Shown here: positions 46,549 to 57,822 of the stretch, in pieces
How positions within the stretch are numbered: the first letter of the stretch is position 1
How the letters are laid out: every line of letters begins with the position of its first letter
Origin: Diphasiastrum complanatum
Lineage: Eukaryota; Streptophyta; Lycopodiopsida; Lycopodiales; Lycopodiaceae
Direction of reading: 5' to 3'
Assembly (NCBI GenBank): GCA_029204225.1
Contig: CM055100.1
Location: 63,781,067 to 63,845,066, forward strand
DNA: 64,000 bases
Program-made: the position numbers and the translations under genes
Notes under the pieces: model-generated
The model's input: the letters and a program-made list of their open reading frames with translations, nothing else
Databases searched by the model: none
Told to the model about the DNA's origin: nothing

Positions 46549-48450
46549 ATGGCTTCAATTAGCAGCATACAATCTAAGATTTGTACAGTTTTGAATTCAT
46601 CATGATCTAACTTCTTAGCATGGAAGGTTAAGACCTTGTTGATACTAAAGGGAGAAGGATTATTCCCCTGGGTAGATGGCACTAAGGAGATACCTACAAC
46701 AACAAGAAAGGAGCTATGCTAATGGAGGGAGAAAAATGACAAGGCAGTAGTCTTTTTATCATCATCCATTGAGGATAGCCTGACTCTTGACCTAGCTACA
46801 CTCTCAGTTGACAAACCTGTAGTGGGATGACAAAGACATAGCTTCTTTTGTTAGGAAGATGAAGGATCTATTCGTTTTACTACACAATTATGGAGCAAAA
46901 CATGCAGTGTCAGTAGAGAAGTAGCTCACTTATCTGTTGAGAGCCTTACCAAGATCTTTCCAGACAACCAGAACACTGCTAGCAAAGGATCCTACAATGA
47001 CACTCAAAAAGGCAATTGTAGAGATTCGAGAAGAAGTCGAGGCTCGAGAGCACCTTGATCACAAGGATGCTTCTGACCAAGCTCTCTACAACAACAAGGA
47101 GATGACAAAGAAACAATTCAAGCCTAAGAGAGAGTCAGATTGAAAGCAGGATCATGATCAACAAGCAGAAGGAACCAGCAAAGGCAAATGGAAGAATAAA
47201 TAAAGGTCAAAATAGCAAAATGGAGACAAGAAGACATGCGTGAGATGCAAATACGAAGGACATACTATCGATTCATGTTGGCTCAATCCAAAAATTGAGT
47301 ATATCCACTATCACAAGAAAGGTCATGCAGCCATGGACTGCTGCCTGAACCCAAGAAACAAATAAGCACAAAGTAGACAAGAGAACAATAATAGTTCATC
47401 GATGTCGAGGATCCAGAGAGCTCAAAAATGGGCAAAGAAAGATCGAATCATGGTAATTCGACCGCCTACATCTATGTAGACATGTGTGCAGTGTCAACAC
47501 TTGACACACTGGAGGTAATCCTAGACTCATGAGCTACTTCACACTTTGTCACATTAAGACAAATCATGTCTGATCTCCGAAATGTAGATCCATCAAGATT
47601 TATTATTCTTGGAGCTGGATCCAAACATCAAGTGAATGGTATTGGTTCACTGTGGCTCAACACGAACAACAGAGATAGATGACTCAAAGATGTTTTGTTC
47701 GTGTCTACACTATAGTTGGACTTGCTATTAGTAACACTGTTTTAGTAATATTGGGAGAATCTCTTGATTTTGGGACAACTTAATTTTTCTCTTTATCCTC
47801 TCTAGTACATGCTTGTGTGATAAAACATAAGTTCAAGCAAAGGAGCATGTGCCAAACTTAAGTTTGAACATAGGTCTTTCTCAAATTTGTGCAATTGAAC
47901 TTAAATTTGACCATAGGACCTCATAAAAGAAAAGAATGGGACTTGGAATTGTTCCAAAATTACTAAAATAGTGTTCAGTGGCAAGAATAGCTGATGCAGG
48001 GATGCATGTGACATTCTTAGACGAAGCATGCAACGTTGTTGATGCAAGTACCAATATCTTGATCACTCAAGATAGAAGAAAAGGCAATTTGTATCACTTG
48101 AAGATACGCCTGCCTGTAGATCAAGTGCATTAGACTCATGATGATTCGCCAAACACTCTACGACACATGAGACTATGCCATATGAAGTCAGTGGCACTAT
48201 ACCAAGCAAGCCATCATGGAGCAATCACAGGGGTGAGCATCTCGAATGAAACCAGTTCGACGACCTGTGATGCATGTCTGAAGGGTAAGATGTCACGCAC
48301 TCCTTTTGTCAAGGACTCCTACAGAATGACCAAGATTCTAGAGTTGGTGCATTCTGACATTTGTGGACCTTTCAATGTGATCTCAGTAGGAGGCTCAGAA
48401 TATAACATTACCTTTATCGATGATTACAGTAAATTTGCCAGCAACATCAT
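46549..48450 (+). pseudogene. Copia Gag, protease and integrase remnant (element C2)
   Basis: Gag starts at 46549 (MASISSIQSKICTVLNSS) and runs through several shifts to the clean piece 46937-47143. A zinc knuckle CVRCKYEGHTIDSC lies near 47236, followed by a second, damaged one (YHKKGHAAMDCC), so this Gag may have had two. The protease reads LDS-stop-ATSHFVT near 47520: TGA replaces the Gly of Asp-Ser-Gly. Integrase at 48125-48450 has MRLCHMKSVALYQ ... CDACLKGKMSRTPF, LVHSDICGPFN and FIDDYSKF. It ends there, so the second Asp and the Glu, RT and RNase H are missing. The copy is inactive. Confidence 0.88.
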
Positions 48451-50154
48451 TCTTCATGTGTTCAGCATTTTGTCTTGTTTCCCAAGTAGTTTTCCAATAA
48501 TGTAGGGCATAATCAATATCTTGGAGAGAATGCACAGCAATTTTTTTTCTTTATTGTGCCTTGAGACCTTTTTTTATAGCCTTGTCGAAATTAGTCAAGA
48601 AAGTTTCATATTGAAGCTGTTTGTGTAGAGTTAGTGCTATTTGGTGCTTGTGCCTTACTTTCTGATTTAGTATTTGTGATTGGTGTTTGAAAGTCTCATA
48701 TGTAATAATACATCAACAAGAGAAACAACCATGAGTCTACATATAAGTTGTAAGCTCTACCAAATAGACTCATGGTTGCTTCCCTTGTTTATGTATTTAT
48801 TACATACAAAGCTCACAATTGATGTGGCAATACTACTTTTGTGGAATTGTAAGGGGCACTCATTTCTAAACTGTTTTGTTGGATGGTTCTCAAAGAACCT
48901 TCTCATTTGCTTAGTTGTCTATTATGCTTTAGACATGTTCAAAGTTCTTATTTCTTTTAGTTATCTCAAACATGCGGGCATGATGGCTTGTGAAAGGCTC
49001 TAATTAGACTGCAAGGTGTTTGTTACATGCTCAATTTGCTATAATTAGGTAGAAAACACTAGGATTCATTTTTTGGGACATGTTCAACATCTATGCAAAT
49101 CTACTCTTATTTTATCTACATTTTTTTCCCCTATTTGCATACAAAATCCTTTGTGGTGTAAAACAAAAGATAAAGTATTATATAGTTAATGATGCAAGGT
49201 TGACATATCCATTTAATATTTTGTATTGTAAGCTCTTTAAGTTGGTTATTTGAATATGAAAATGTTGTGTTAAGTTGAAGTTCAACAAATTATAGTCAGG
49301 ACAAGCTTGAGGGTGATACTCAAAGTGTTGTTTTTGGGATGTGTTTCCAAATTCTTGGCTAGCATGACCTCTTATTGAGTCGTATATGCTTTAGATACTA
49401 TGCATGAAACCTATATTACAAGATACCATCCTCAAATCTTTTTGTGGCATGAAAATGAGTGGACAACTTGGTGCTCTTGCAAGTAGGTTGTAAAAAATCT
49501 TTGTTAAATGCCATCTTCTCCTTGGATGGGATTACCAAGTAAACATGATCCTTCTAAACTTCCATCTTTTCAAGAATTTCAAGAAAACAAAATACTTGTG
49601 TGGGAGGATCAAATGTGGGATTTTATGATGTGATGGTCTAAAGACTGTCATTCACATCTAGATTGTCTAGACCCTAACATATGAGACATTTTGGCATGTG
49701 TCTCTCCTATGATACTTTTACAAAAGCATTTGGCTTGATTCTTGATTTGTATGACATGCACCAATTACCTTGGGGAGTTGATTGCATGCTCAAATATTTT
49801 ATCCCTAGGTAGTAGTTGAGCCCTACACTTCTATATGAGAAATTTTTAAAGCCAATAAAAACAAAGTATAACTCCAACCAAGAACAACTAGAGTCAAGCA
49901 ATACCAAAGAACCGTTAGTACAAACAAAGCCAACCAAACATGATCATATGGATCCTCCCCCAAAACTATGGTAGTGAAAATCAACAAACATAGGAGCTCC
50001 ACAATAGGAAAAATCTTCAACAACAAGGTAACATCAGTTTTGTGTGCTCAAGTGTGAGAGACATAGATATACTCTTCCTTGCATGCACTCCATTAACCAG
50101 CTCAATCATGAAATGTAACACCTTGGCTAATTCTCTTGAATAGTGGGTACTTGT
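48451..50154. other. Unassigned AT-rich stretch
   Basis: No supported gene apart from the foldback at 48699-48806. ORFs such as 48680-49003 and the minus-strand ones near 49707-50026 have no recognisable motif. Confidence 0.4.
48699..48806. repeat. Foldback with 41-42-nt arms and 25-nt loop
   Basis: The left arm 48699-48739 (ends ACCATGAGTCTA) pairs with the right arm 48765-48806 (starts TAGACTCATGGTTG), with only three mismatches and one 1-nt bulge. Size and pairing are like a plant pre-miRNA or a short MITE. The neighbouring bases do not extend the pairing. Confidence 0.7.
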
Positions 50155-50924
50155 TGGATTTAACTTCACTCCTACTTATCTAAATTCATTTTCTGAGTAC
50201 TACGTATTCTCTCTCTGCATCGACAACAGTCTTACTCACATAAGTCAAATAGTCTGTACATTGACTTTGAAGCAGAATAGGATCGAATCGACTTCATTGA
50301 TGTCAACTTCACCGACTCAACCGAAGTCTATCGATGACTTTGATTCCATCAACATTTTCTCAAGGGTGAACAAGTCGACTTGACTCATTCGACACCTTCG
50401 ACGATTGTCGACTATCACTAGTCAAAATGGAGCTCATCGTCTACTCTTTACAATACAAACTACGTCGCCATTCATTATGTAGTAACTGCATCACTTCGTG
50501 CTTGTTACCCGCACAGTTCTAATCTTCACTTATGTGTATATACATACAATAATTCATTAACTAAAAGAGAATGACTCATACCGGAGAAATTGATTCAATA
50601 ATTAGTGGTAGCGTGAATTAGAGCTCCTCCATGAACTCCTTTGCATCAGACTATCTAATTCCATAGGATCGGAGATTTTAGACAGAGTGAAAGTAGTTCA
50701 GAAAGTAGAGATAGTATTCAATCTATAATTAGCATTATAAGATCACATCACATAGTGCATTTTTACTATGAACCATAGTTTGAATCAACAGATTGTCAAA
50801 GATTCTGTCATAATTAAATGTTGAGTTTTTCCCTTGACTATATATCGCATTCAGCCAGGGTGGTATCAAAACTGATAAATAGTATATCTAAAAACAATCA
50901 TTCCACTATACAAATCCAACAAAG
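50155..50924 (+). repeat. Putative LTR of copia G2
   Basis: The stretch begins near TTGTTGGATTTAACTTC and precedes a PBS at 50925. No second LTR copy is in the window, so the 5' limit is an estimate. Confidence 0.5.
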
Positions 50925-50936
50925 TGGTATCATAGC
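50925..50936 (+). other. Primer-binding site of G2
   Basis: TGGTATCATAGC, one base off the initiator tRNA-Met site. Confidence 0.75.
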
Positions 50937-50996
50937 CAAAGGGTCCAAACTGTTGTAGTGTTCAAGACTATTTTACAATTTCTAAGATCATTTATT

Positions 50997-51840
50997 ATGG
51001 AAGGTACATTTTCATAGATCCACTTGATCAATAAGTTCAACGGTGATGATTTCCACATGTTCAACGGTGAAGATTTCCACATGTGGAAATTCAAAATGAA
51101 AATGATACTCATTGAGAAATTTTTTGGGAATATGTCAGTGGTTCAATAGCTAAGCCAGCTAAACTTGACATGTTGACTGCTTGGAAAGCTAAGGATGACA
51201 AAGCTCTTGCCATTGTATCTCTGAATCTTAAAGATTCACAAATAGCTCATGTAGCAGATTGTTCTAGCTCCAAAGAAGCATGGGACATTCTTTCTGGTCT
51301 ATATGAAACACTGTATCAACTCGTCTCTTTTTGAGAAAAAAGTTCATGTCGCTCAAGATGAGTGAAGGAACCTCAGTCACTGATCATCTGAATGAATTCA
51401 AATAGCTACTCAATCAATTAGTCGCAATAGGTTCGCCAGTATTGGACGAAGATGCTAATGTGTCTCTTGTATCCAGTATACCTCCCTCTTATGACAGCTT
51501 AGTATTTATTTTGATAAATGCTCCTAACCTATCTCTATAAAAGTTGACATAAAGTTTATTGCAGGAAGAAGTAAGAAGGAAGAGCATATCCACTTAGAAT
51601 ACAAAGGCAATTGCCCTCTATTTGAGCAAGCAACAGTTCCAAAAGAAGAAGTCTTTGAAGGACAAGCAGACTAAAGTGTAGCAGACTAATTCAGACTAGT
51701 AATCACCATAGTACAATCGACAACATCGAAAGCCTAAAACCAAAATCTTCTGCAAGTACTGCAAGAGAACCAATCACGACATCAAGGACTGTCAAATTTT
51801 CAAGCACAATGAAGCAAACAAGAAGATGCAGTAGGATGGA
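50997..51840 (+). pseudogene. Copia Gag remnant (element G2)
   Basis: ATG at 50997 gives MEGTFS then a stop, followed by IHLINKFNGDDFHM. A 24-bp tandem duplication (51036-51059 and 51060-51083) repeats the FNGDDFHM codons. It then continues WKFKMKMILIEK, AWKAKDDKALAIVSLNLKD, MSEGTSVTDHLNEFK and LVSSIPPSYDSL. The zinc knuckle CKYCKRTNHDIKDC lies near 51750-51795. Several stops and shifts break it. The same Gag family as minus-strand G3 at 37729-38120. It ends abruptly near 51840 against sequence that encodes an unrelated minus-strand ORF. Confidence 0.87.
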
Positions 51841-51879
51841 GGATCTGATTCTGCTAGAACCTCTCACAAGATCAAGAAT

Positions 51880-52554
51880 TGTGCAGAAAAAGTTACACAA
51901 CAGGGGGCCTGCTGTAATACACTCACGGTTGTTGGGTTTGATGGAGTTGGTTAGTTCACAAATAAGGAAGCTATGCCAATCGTATGGCACAACTGAGGGG
52001 CCAGGAGATTCCAGAAAGCATTCCACTATCTGACTCAACAGCTTAGACTGGATTCTGTCCTTGCAAAATGTTGAAATAACTAGAAAGTTATTCAACAGAT
52101 GTGCAACCGTCTAAATGACGGGTTCCGTGATAGCATCTATCAAGTAACTATTGTTAGTCTGGATTGGAATTTCTGGTGCGGTTTGGGTGACGAACGGTTT
52201 GATCAGAGTTTTGGCATGGCGATGGGAAATGGGTTGACGATCACCGGACATAATGCCAATGGTGACCATCGAGTCTACGTTAATCCTGACCTTGTACGTG
52301 GTACCTTGGTACATAAAGTGGAAGCGAGTTTTTTTCTCGTCCTAGGCGGCGTAAGCGTGAAGGACGAGGCCCATGTTAATCTCAGAATGGAAAAGCACCG
52401 GGTAAAAACCCATTGCCTCTAGAAGTGGGTCGGCTGTTTGCAGCCATTGTTGGATCAAAGCATCAGAGGGTAAGGGCCAAATATGTGTGGCCTTAGAGAT
52501 TTCATGCTGGATCACCTGTTTGGTGCCAGTGTCTTCAGAGGATGAGGAGGCCAT
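51880..52554 (-). pseudogene. Unidentified protein, possibly the third ORF of a gypsy element
   Basis: From an ATG at 52554 (MASSSSEDTGTKQ) one frame runs more than 220 codons, interrupted only by TAG at about 52339-52341 and TAG at about 52096-52098. Segments include HIWPLPSDALIQQWLQTADP, FHFMYQGTTYKVRINVDSM, VECFLESPGPSVVPYDWHSF and NNRECITAGPLLCNFFCTIL. The layout, with a Ser-rich start and a WxxF segment followed by a Gly-rich helical stretch, recalls the plant transposon protein carried downstream of pol in Athila/Tat gypsy elements, and a gypsy pol lies upstream on this strand. That is a loose resemblance. Both stops could come from CAG by C to T change. A TATA box sits about 255 bp upstream. 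Confidence 0.4.
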
Positions 52555-52805
52555 ATTAGCAGTGATGATTAGAGGTCAAAAAAGTAGGAAAAATGGTGGA
52601 AAAGATAAAACGATGTGGAAACGACAAAAACTGTGAATTACGAGTGTTGGATGACAAGTGTTGTAGTCCAGAGTGCAGATTGGTGTTTAGTATGAGCAAA
52701 TAATAGCTGGTAGGAAGTTTGGTTGCAAACGGAGAACTTGGTAATTTTAGTGTAAATTTCGACAGAGCTTCGCTAGCAAAGGTGACAAATGACTCAAATT
52801 CAGCC

Positions 52806-52813
52806 CTTATATA
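52806..52813 (-). promoter_or_regulatory. TATA box upstream of the minus-strand ORF
   Basis: The minus strand reads CCACTATATAAGGGC. Its distance to the ATG at 52554 suits a promoter with a leader of about 220 nt. Confidence 0.5.
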
Positions 52814-52894
52814 GTGGAATTTAGAGTGCGTATTAGGTGAAATCCACTTTCGCTTGCTCAGTTCCACCCAAATTTTGACAGGCACCTTCTTCAC

Positions 52895-53648
52895 AAAATT
52901 CTAACACCTCAAGAAAGTCTGCGAGAGTTCAAAAGGTGATTTGATTGCTATGCAAAGGTTCTGTGAGGGTTCAGGCTGTTTGCGAGGGTTCAACTCTCGC
53001 ATGAAGTGATCTCTCGCACAACTTGTTCCTTTGATTGGATTTTCAAAATCAAACCATGTAGGCAGGCTGATTTCACTGCTCTGATTCCATTTAGACACCT
53101 TGCAATAGTTGGTAAGATAATTTTGATGCTCTACGAGGGTTCTTAAAATTCAGCTTCTGGGAACTCTCGCACACACTAAAAAATGGTGATTCCTCCATCA
53201 GGAACTCTTGTAGAGATTTTCATGGATGCATCTGGGTCAGATTTGGTGATTGTCCAAGTTTCAAGAGCTATCTCCCAGGGGATCTCAAAAAATCATGAAA
53301 AAAGTGGTCTTTCAAAGTGTTTTTTGACGAGATCTCGAGATTTTCTAATTTTTAACTTTTGTAAACTGGTAATTAGCTTCATCCCGGCTTGATCTGACTG
53401 TTGATAGTTCTTTGGAAGTTTTGATGCATACTTGGTAACAGATCCATTAGTCAATCTGATGATCTGCTTTCTTCTTGATCCTATCTGGATCTGGATCCTC
53501 CTTGGATTCTGATGGATTTCTTCGATCTTGCCAAATCTGGTCGAATCTTGATGGATCTAGCTTGATTTGGCTTGATCTTCCTAGATCTAGTGGTTATGGT
53601 TTAGTTGAATAGCTTTTCGTAACGTGCCATCACCAATCTGGATCTCTC
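52895..53648. other. Spacer between gypsy integrase and the minus-strand ORF
   Basis: No gene seen. 53440-53600 is rich in degenerate GATCTGGAT/TTGATC repeats, and 52915-53180 has several TCTCGCA/GCGAGGGTTC motifs. Confidence 0.5.
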
Positions 53649-55349
53649 TTACTGTGGTGGCCAGTACTTGTGCAATCGGCTACCGTTGATGGGTGTATCG
53701 AATGGTGTCCCATCTAGCTTTTCTAAATTCATGGCTCCATGATTAAGAATTTTCTTGATCCGATAAGGACCTTTGCCTATGAATTTTAACTTTCCCTTGG
53801 TCGCCTTGGTTTTATACATCAGAACCAGATCTTCGGAGCGAAGATCCTTCTTTTGTAATCTGCGATCATGCCATGCTTTGCGTCTTTCCTTTTCAGTTGT
53901 CAGTGCATGCACAACTAGTAAGTGTGTTTCACAGAGTTTATGTAGAGCTTCATGGCGTAATTGTAGAGATCTGGACTCATTAAGACGTTGCATGGTGGCA
54001 ATCCTTAATGAAGGAACTAAAAACTCTACTAGCATTATAACATCTTGACCATATACCAATTGGAAGGGTGTTTGATCAGTGTTTCCTTTATATGTTGTCC
54101 TGAATGCCCACAGTGCAGCATGCAACTTGTGTTTCCAATCTAATATGCTAGCTTCAACTATTTTCGTGAGCATGCTACACAAGATCTTATTGGATGATTC
54201 TGCTTGCCCATTACCACGAGGATAATAAGGCACACTGATTTTGTGGATCACGAAGAATTTTTCCAACATGACCTTGATGGTCTCATTGATGAAATGGCTT
54301 CCGCGGTCGCTGACTAGCTCTACCAGGCATCCAAAGTGCACAATGATATTTTCATAAAGGAACTTGGCAGTGGTCCTAGCATCAGCTACTCTTACTGCCT
54401 TGGCTTCGACCCACTTGGTGAGGTAGTCTGTGGCTACGATTATGTATCAAGCCTGGGAACTCCTTGCTGTAGGGTGAATTGGACCGATGTAATCCAATCT
54501 CCACTTTTTGAATGGTGCTTGGGCTAAGACCGGGTGCAGTAGGTCATAATTCAATCTCGTTGGCCTTCTTGTCCTTTGGCATACATTGCACTTTTTCAAG
54601 TATTCCTCCGTATCCTTATGAATCGTTGGCCACCAACATCCTGATTGCAGGATCTTGGGAACTATAATGTCAGATGCAAAATGGCCTCCACCCATGCCTT
54701 CATGAGAAAGCGAAATGGTCTGGGTGGCTTCATGAGGAAGAATACACCATCAAAGAATTCCGTCGGGCCCTCTTCGATACAACTAGCCGGCAATTATCTG
54801 ATAAGATCTATCCTTCAAGATCAATTTTCGCTGTTCCACCTTTGGTAGTAGTTTGTCTGGTTGGCCCTGCATTAGATATTCAGCAATGTCGGCAGCCCAT
54901 TCTGGTATTGTGTCTATGTAAAATAAGGCAGCATCTGCCAGCTCATCGTCGGGTTGGGTTGCAATCTCCTATCTCTTGATTCGTGACACATGATCTGCCA
55001 TGTAGTGTTGTTTTCCCTTGAAAAGTACTATCCGAAAATCAAATTCCAACGACAGAAGTAGCCATCTAGTGATTCTTTCATTGTTGCAAGTTTTATTAAC
55101 AAGATAGAGCAAGGGTTGATGGTCCGTATAAAAAGCAAAATGTGTGGCCATCAGGTAGTGTCAAAATTTCTTAACCGCATAGATCATTGCCAGTGCTTCT
55201 CGCTTTGTGGTTGAATAATTCATTTTGGTATCACTAAGCTGTCGGCTTGCAAATCGAATTGGAAAATTTTTTTTGTGTTCACCTGGCTGGGTTAAGACTG
55301 CTCCAACTGCATACTTCGATGCGTCCGTATGCACGTGAAACTCAATTGG
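53649..55349 (-). pseudogene. Ty3/gypsy pol remnant: RNase H and integrase
   Basis: Order on the minus strand: RNase H starts at about 55349 (HVHTDASKYAVGAVL) with REALAMIYAV and then FYTDHQPLLYLVNK (55151-54969). A linker with a stop follows. The integrase zinc region has MGGGHFASD ... CNVCQRTRRPT (54695-54447), and the first Asp is in RLDYIGP. After another break, 54341-53649 holds VSDRGSHFINE, YYPRGNGQAESSNKIL (Asp and Glu of DDE) and a C-terminal KGPYRIKKILNHGA. The sequence style (NKT..ERITRWLLLSLEFDF) is that of the Tat/Athila branch. Breaks at about 55155, 54780 and 54450 make it non-functional. The RT, protease and Gag that should precede it are replaced by element F at 55350. Confidence 0.9.
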
Positions 55350-56566
55350 GTAAAAGCTACCTTTACAAGCTTTACTTGCGGCGCCATCGGCGCCAGCTAT
55401 GTCCCCGGCGCCAGCAGCGCCCCTGCTGCTCCCGGCGCCAACGGCGCCGGCGCCGCTCCCGGCGCCACTGTGACCAGAATCCAGCCGGCGCCAAGTTCCT
55501 ATGGCTGAAAATCTTTGATCGGTTCTAGCGAAGTCCAGAGAGCTCAGATCGATGTGCAATCACCTCACACGATCTAGGCATGATTAAAGGAAGCCTGGGG
55601 ATCAATAAAATCTAGAGAGAGAAAATGACTTTCTAGAAAGAGAAAATCCTAGAGAGAGAAAAACGTGCTTTACCAGCTTGGGTAGAGTGCTTGGTATGAG
55701 GGGGGGTGCCGAATCACACCAATACTATAGGGGAGTGCGGGTTGCGACTCAGGGCGAGCTCCAACCAAGTCTCAGCCTCCCTTGCTGGAATGTTGTCATG
55801 GCTCTCGCCTTGGCATGCTAGCGCCCCGGAGACTAGGGTCGGTCACACACCTGAAATGTAACCTTCTCAGATTTATCAATAAAGTGGGATTTTCCTCAAA
55901 CTGACTCTGATTACCTTCTGGGTTTCAGTGTTCGGTAAAAGCGCCAGTTGTAAGGCCGCTTTCAAAATTTTTAACTTGGCACATAGCTGAGGGTCGTATC
56001 CCGGGACGCCAGCGGTATGCCGTCGGGACCATTCGGTCCGTGGCGCCAGCGGTATGCTGTCGGGACCATTTGGTCCAAAGAACTGGTTGTTTCCATATCT
56101 GTCGCGGCTTGTGGTTCTGAGTGTTCCTTGCATGAACGTGAATGGGTTAAGCTCTTGGGGAACGGGCTCTAACCTGTCGGCTGAGTTGGATGGCTTGCTT
56201 GGGTGGATGTTACCTGTTTATGGCTGTCCAGTCTGGCGTGGCGCCAGGTTGGCTTCCAGCGCTCGTGACGAAGCTTTCAGTTGGTTAAGTCTGATGTAAG
56301 TCAGACCGCTTGCTTGGAATGGATGTTACTCGTTTGTAACGAAGCTTCGAGTTGGTTGAGTTTGATGTATGTCCCACGTCGGGACCCCCGATCTGGCATG
56401 GCACCAGGTTGGATCTCAATGTTGGTTTTCGGAACTTCAAGTTGGTTAAGTCTGATCGTTGTTGGCGAGTTGGCTGCTTGTATGTCAAGTGGGTTTGGAT
56501 GGCAAGAGTTGAAGGCTGGGAAGCTAAGTCGTGGTTCCCGGCTCCCTTTGGGATGCCTGCGCTACA
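55350..56566 (+). repeat. 5' LTR of element F
   Basis: It ends GCGCTACA at 56566. Contains a GGCGCC cluster (55380-55495), CAATAAAATC near 55604, AATAAAG near 55880 and a 41-bp near-duplicate around GGGACGCCAGCGGTATG. The first bases (GTAAAAGC) differ from the 3' copy (TGTAAAGC). Confidence 0.93.
55380..55495. repeat. GGCGCC cluster, eight copies
   Basis: Eight GGCGCC hexamers in about 115 bp, two of them directly abutting. Repeated in the 3' LTR at about 59190-59306. On the minus strand the spacing encodes a Gly-Ala-Ser run with no other protein signal. Confidence 0.85.
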
Positions 56567-56568
56567 TG

Positions 56569-56580
56569 TGGTATCAGAGC
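56569..56580 (+). other. Primer-binding site of element F
   Basis: TGGTATCAGAGC two bases after the LTR end. Confidence 0.92.
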
Positions 56581-56656
56581 CGACTGGCCGGTCAGCTATG
56601 CGGATCTCACGGAAATGGCCACGGTTTGGGGTTCATCAAGACAACTGTTGTGCAAG

Positions 56657-57042
56657 GTGCTGCCCACAGTGTAAGCACGGGTGCGTCCACGGTCGGGGTG
56701 GTCGGCAGAACGGGGGACTTGATGAGTCAAAGTGCTGCCCTTGAGGTGTAAGCACGGTCAGTTCTCGCGGTTCGGGCCTGGCGCTGTCTGCACGTAGGAC
56801 GGATGAGGCAAAGTGCTGCCTAGGGAGGTGAAAGCACGGTCTGTACCTTGTGGGGTGCGGGGCGACATATTCGAACTGTACGGGTTAACCATTGATACAG
56901 AGATGCTGCTCGAATTCGGGTGTAAAGCACGGGTGGTTAGCTGCCGGTGCGGGATAGCTGCCGATCGTTTAGCTATAAGGGCTATCGACCAAAAAGTGGT
57001 GGGGCGTGACTGAGGCAATGTGCTGCTTAATGGTGAAAGCAC
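56657..57042 (+). repeat. Five repeated stem-loops downstream of the F primer-binding site
   Basis: The motif GTGCTGCC...GGTG(T/A)AAGCACGG recurs at 56657-56678, 56732-56755, 56813-56837, 56903-56930 and 57020-57042. GTGCT pairs with AGCAC in four copies; the fourth has A in place of the first G. Each is followed by CGG, and four are preceded by a CAA-type box. A packaging or dimerisation signal is an inference from position. Confidence 0.65.
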
Positions 57043-57318
57043 GGATGGTTGGAGGGGTGTCCTATGTGGGCTGATTCTGTGATCGATTTGTATGGGCGCG
57101 GCCAGGCAAAGGTCCGTTGGCAGGACCATCTCAAAGGGGGACCTTGTCTTTGTTACTTGTTAGTAAACCTGCCTGAGTGTCTTACTTGTACGTATTCGTG
57201 GTGAGTCTTAGTACTCGTGCTTTGCCTGGTTTGCATGATTGCTTGTGATACAAGGAGCTGATGGCTCGAGAAGGAACCTTTTCTTTTGAAGGCTGATACC
57301 ATCAAACAAAGAGGACTA

Positions 57319-57822
57319 CAGAATCTGTGGGGCGGATTTGCAGTTCAAGTACTCACACGTGAACGACAACGAAACGACTCAATGTTTGCAAAGGATGGAT
57401 GGCTAGCCTGTTTCTTAGGTTAGTTTCATTTGCGACAACGCCCACCAGACGCAAGCAGGAAGTCAAAAGTTGGAAAGGGCCATTTCAGAGGAGATCTTCT
57501 ATGGAGCAGTTGGTCTTCATTTTGGGACGGCCACCTTCGGAACTGAAACTCACTGAGCATGAGCGATATCCAGAATCTGTGTGGCGGATTTGCAGTTCAA
57601 GTACTCGCACGTGAACGACAACGAAATGACTCAATGTTTGCAAAGGATGGATGGCTAGCCTGTTTCTTGGGTTAGTTTCATTTGCGACAACGCCCACCAG
57701 ACGCAAGCAGGAAGTCAAAAGTTGGAAAGGGCAATTTCAGGGGAGATCTTCTATAGCAGTTGGTCTTCATTTTGGGACGGCCACCTTCGGAACTGAAACT
57801 CACTGAGCATGGGTGATATCCA
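57319..57822 (+). repeat. 252-bp tandem duplication inside element F
   Basis: CAGAATCTGTG(G/T)GGCGGATT starts at 57319 and 57571. The two units differ at few positions, including a 3-base loss near 57752. No protein family was recognised in either frame. 57823-59160 is likewise non-coding by my reading, ending with AAGGTGGGGTGGATGT before the 3' LTR. Confidence 0.85.

Noticed and set aside
55161-55559. Gly/Ala-rich protein fused to RNase H
   Set aside because: The Gly-Ala-Ser part is the F LTR GGCGCC cluster read in reverse. Only the part below 55350 is gypsy RNase H.
56281-56751. ORFs of 130-156 codons around the F PBS
   Set aside because: They cross the LTR/PBS boundary, overlap each other in several frames and hold no known domain.
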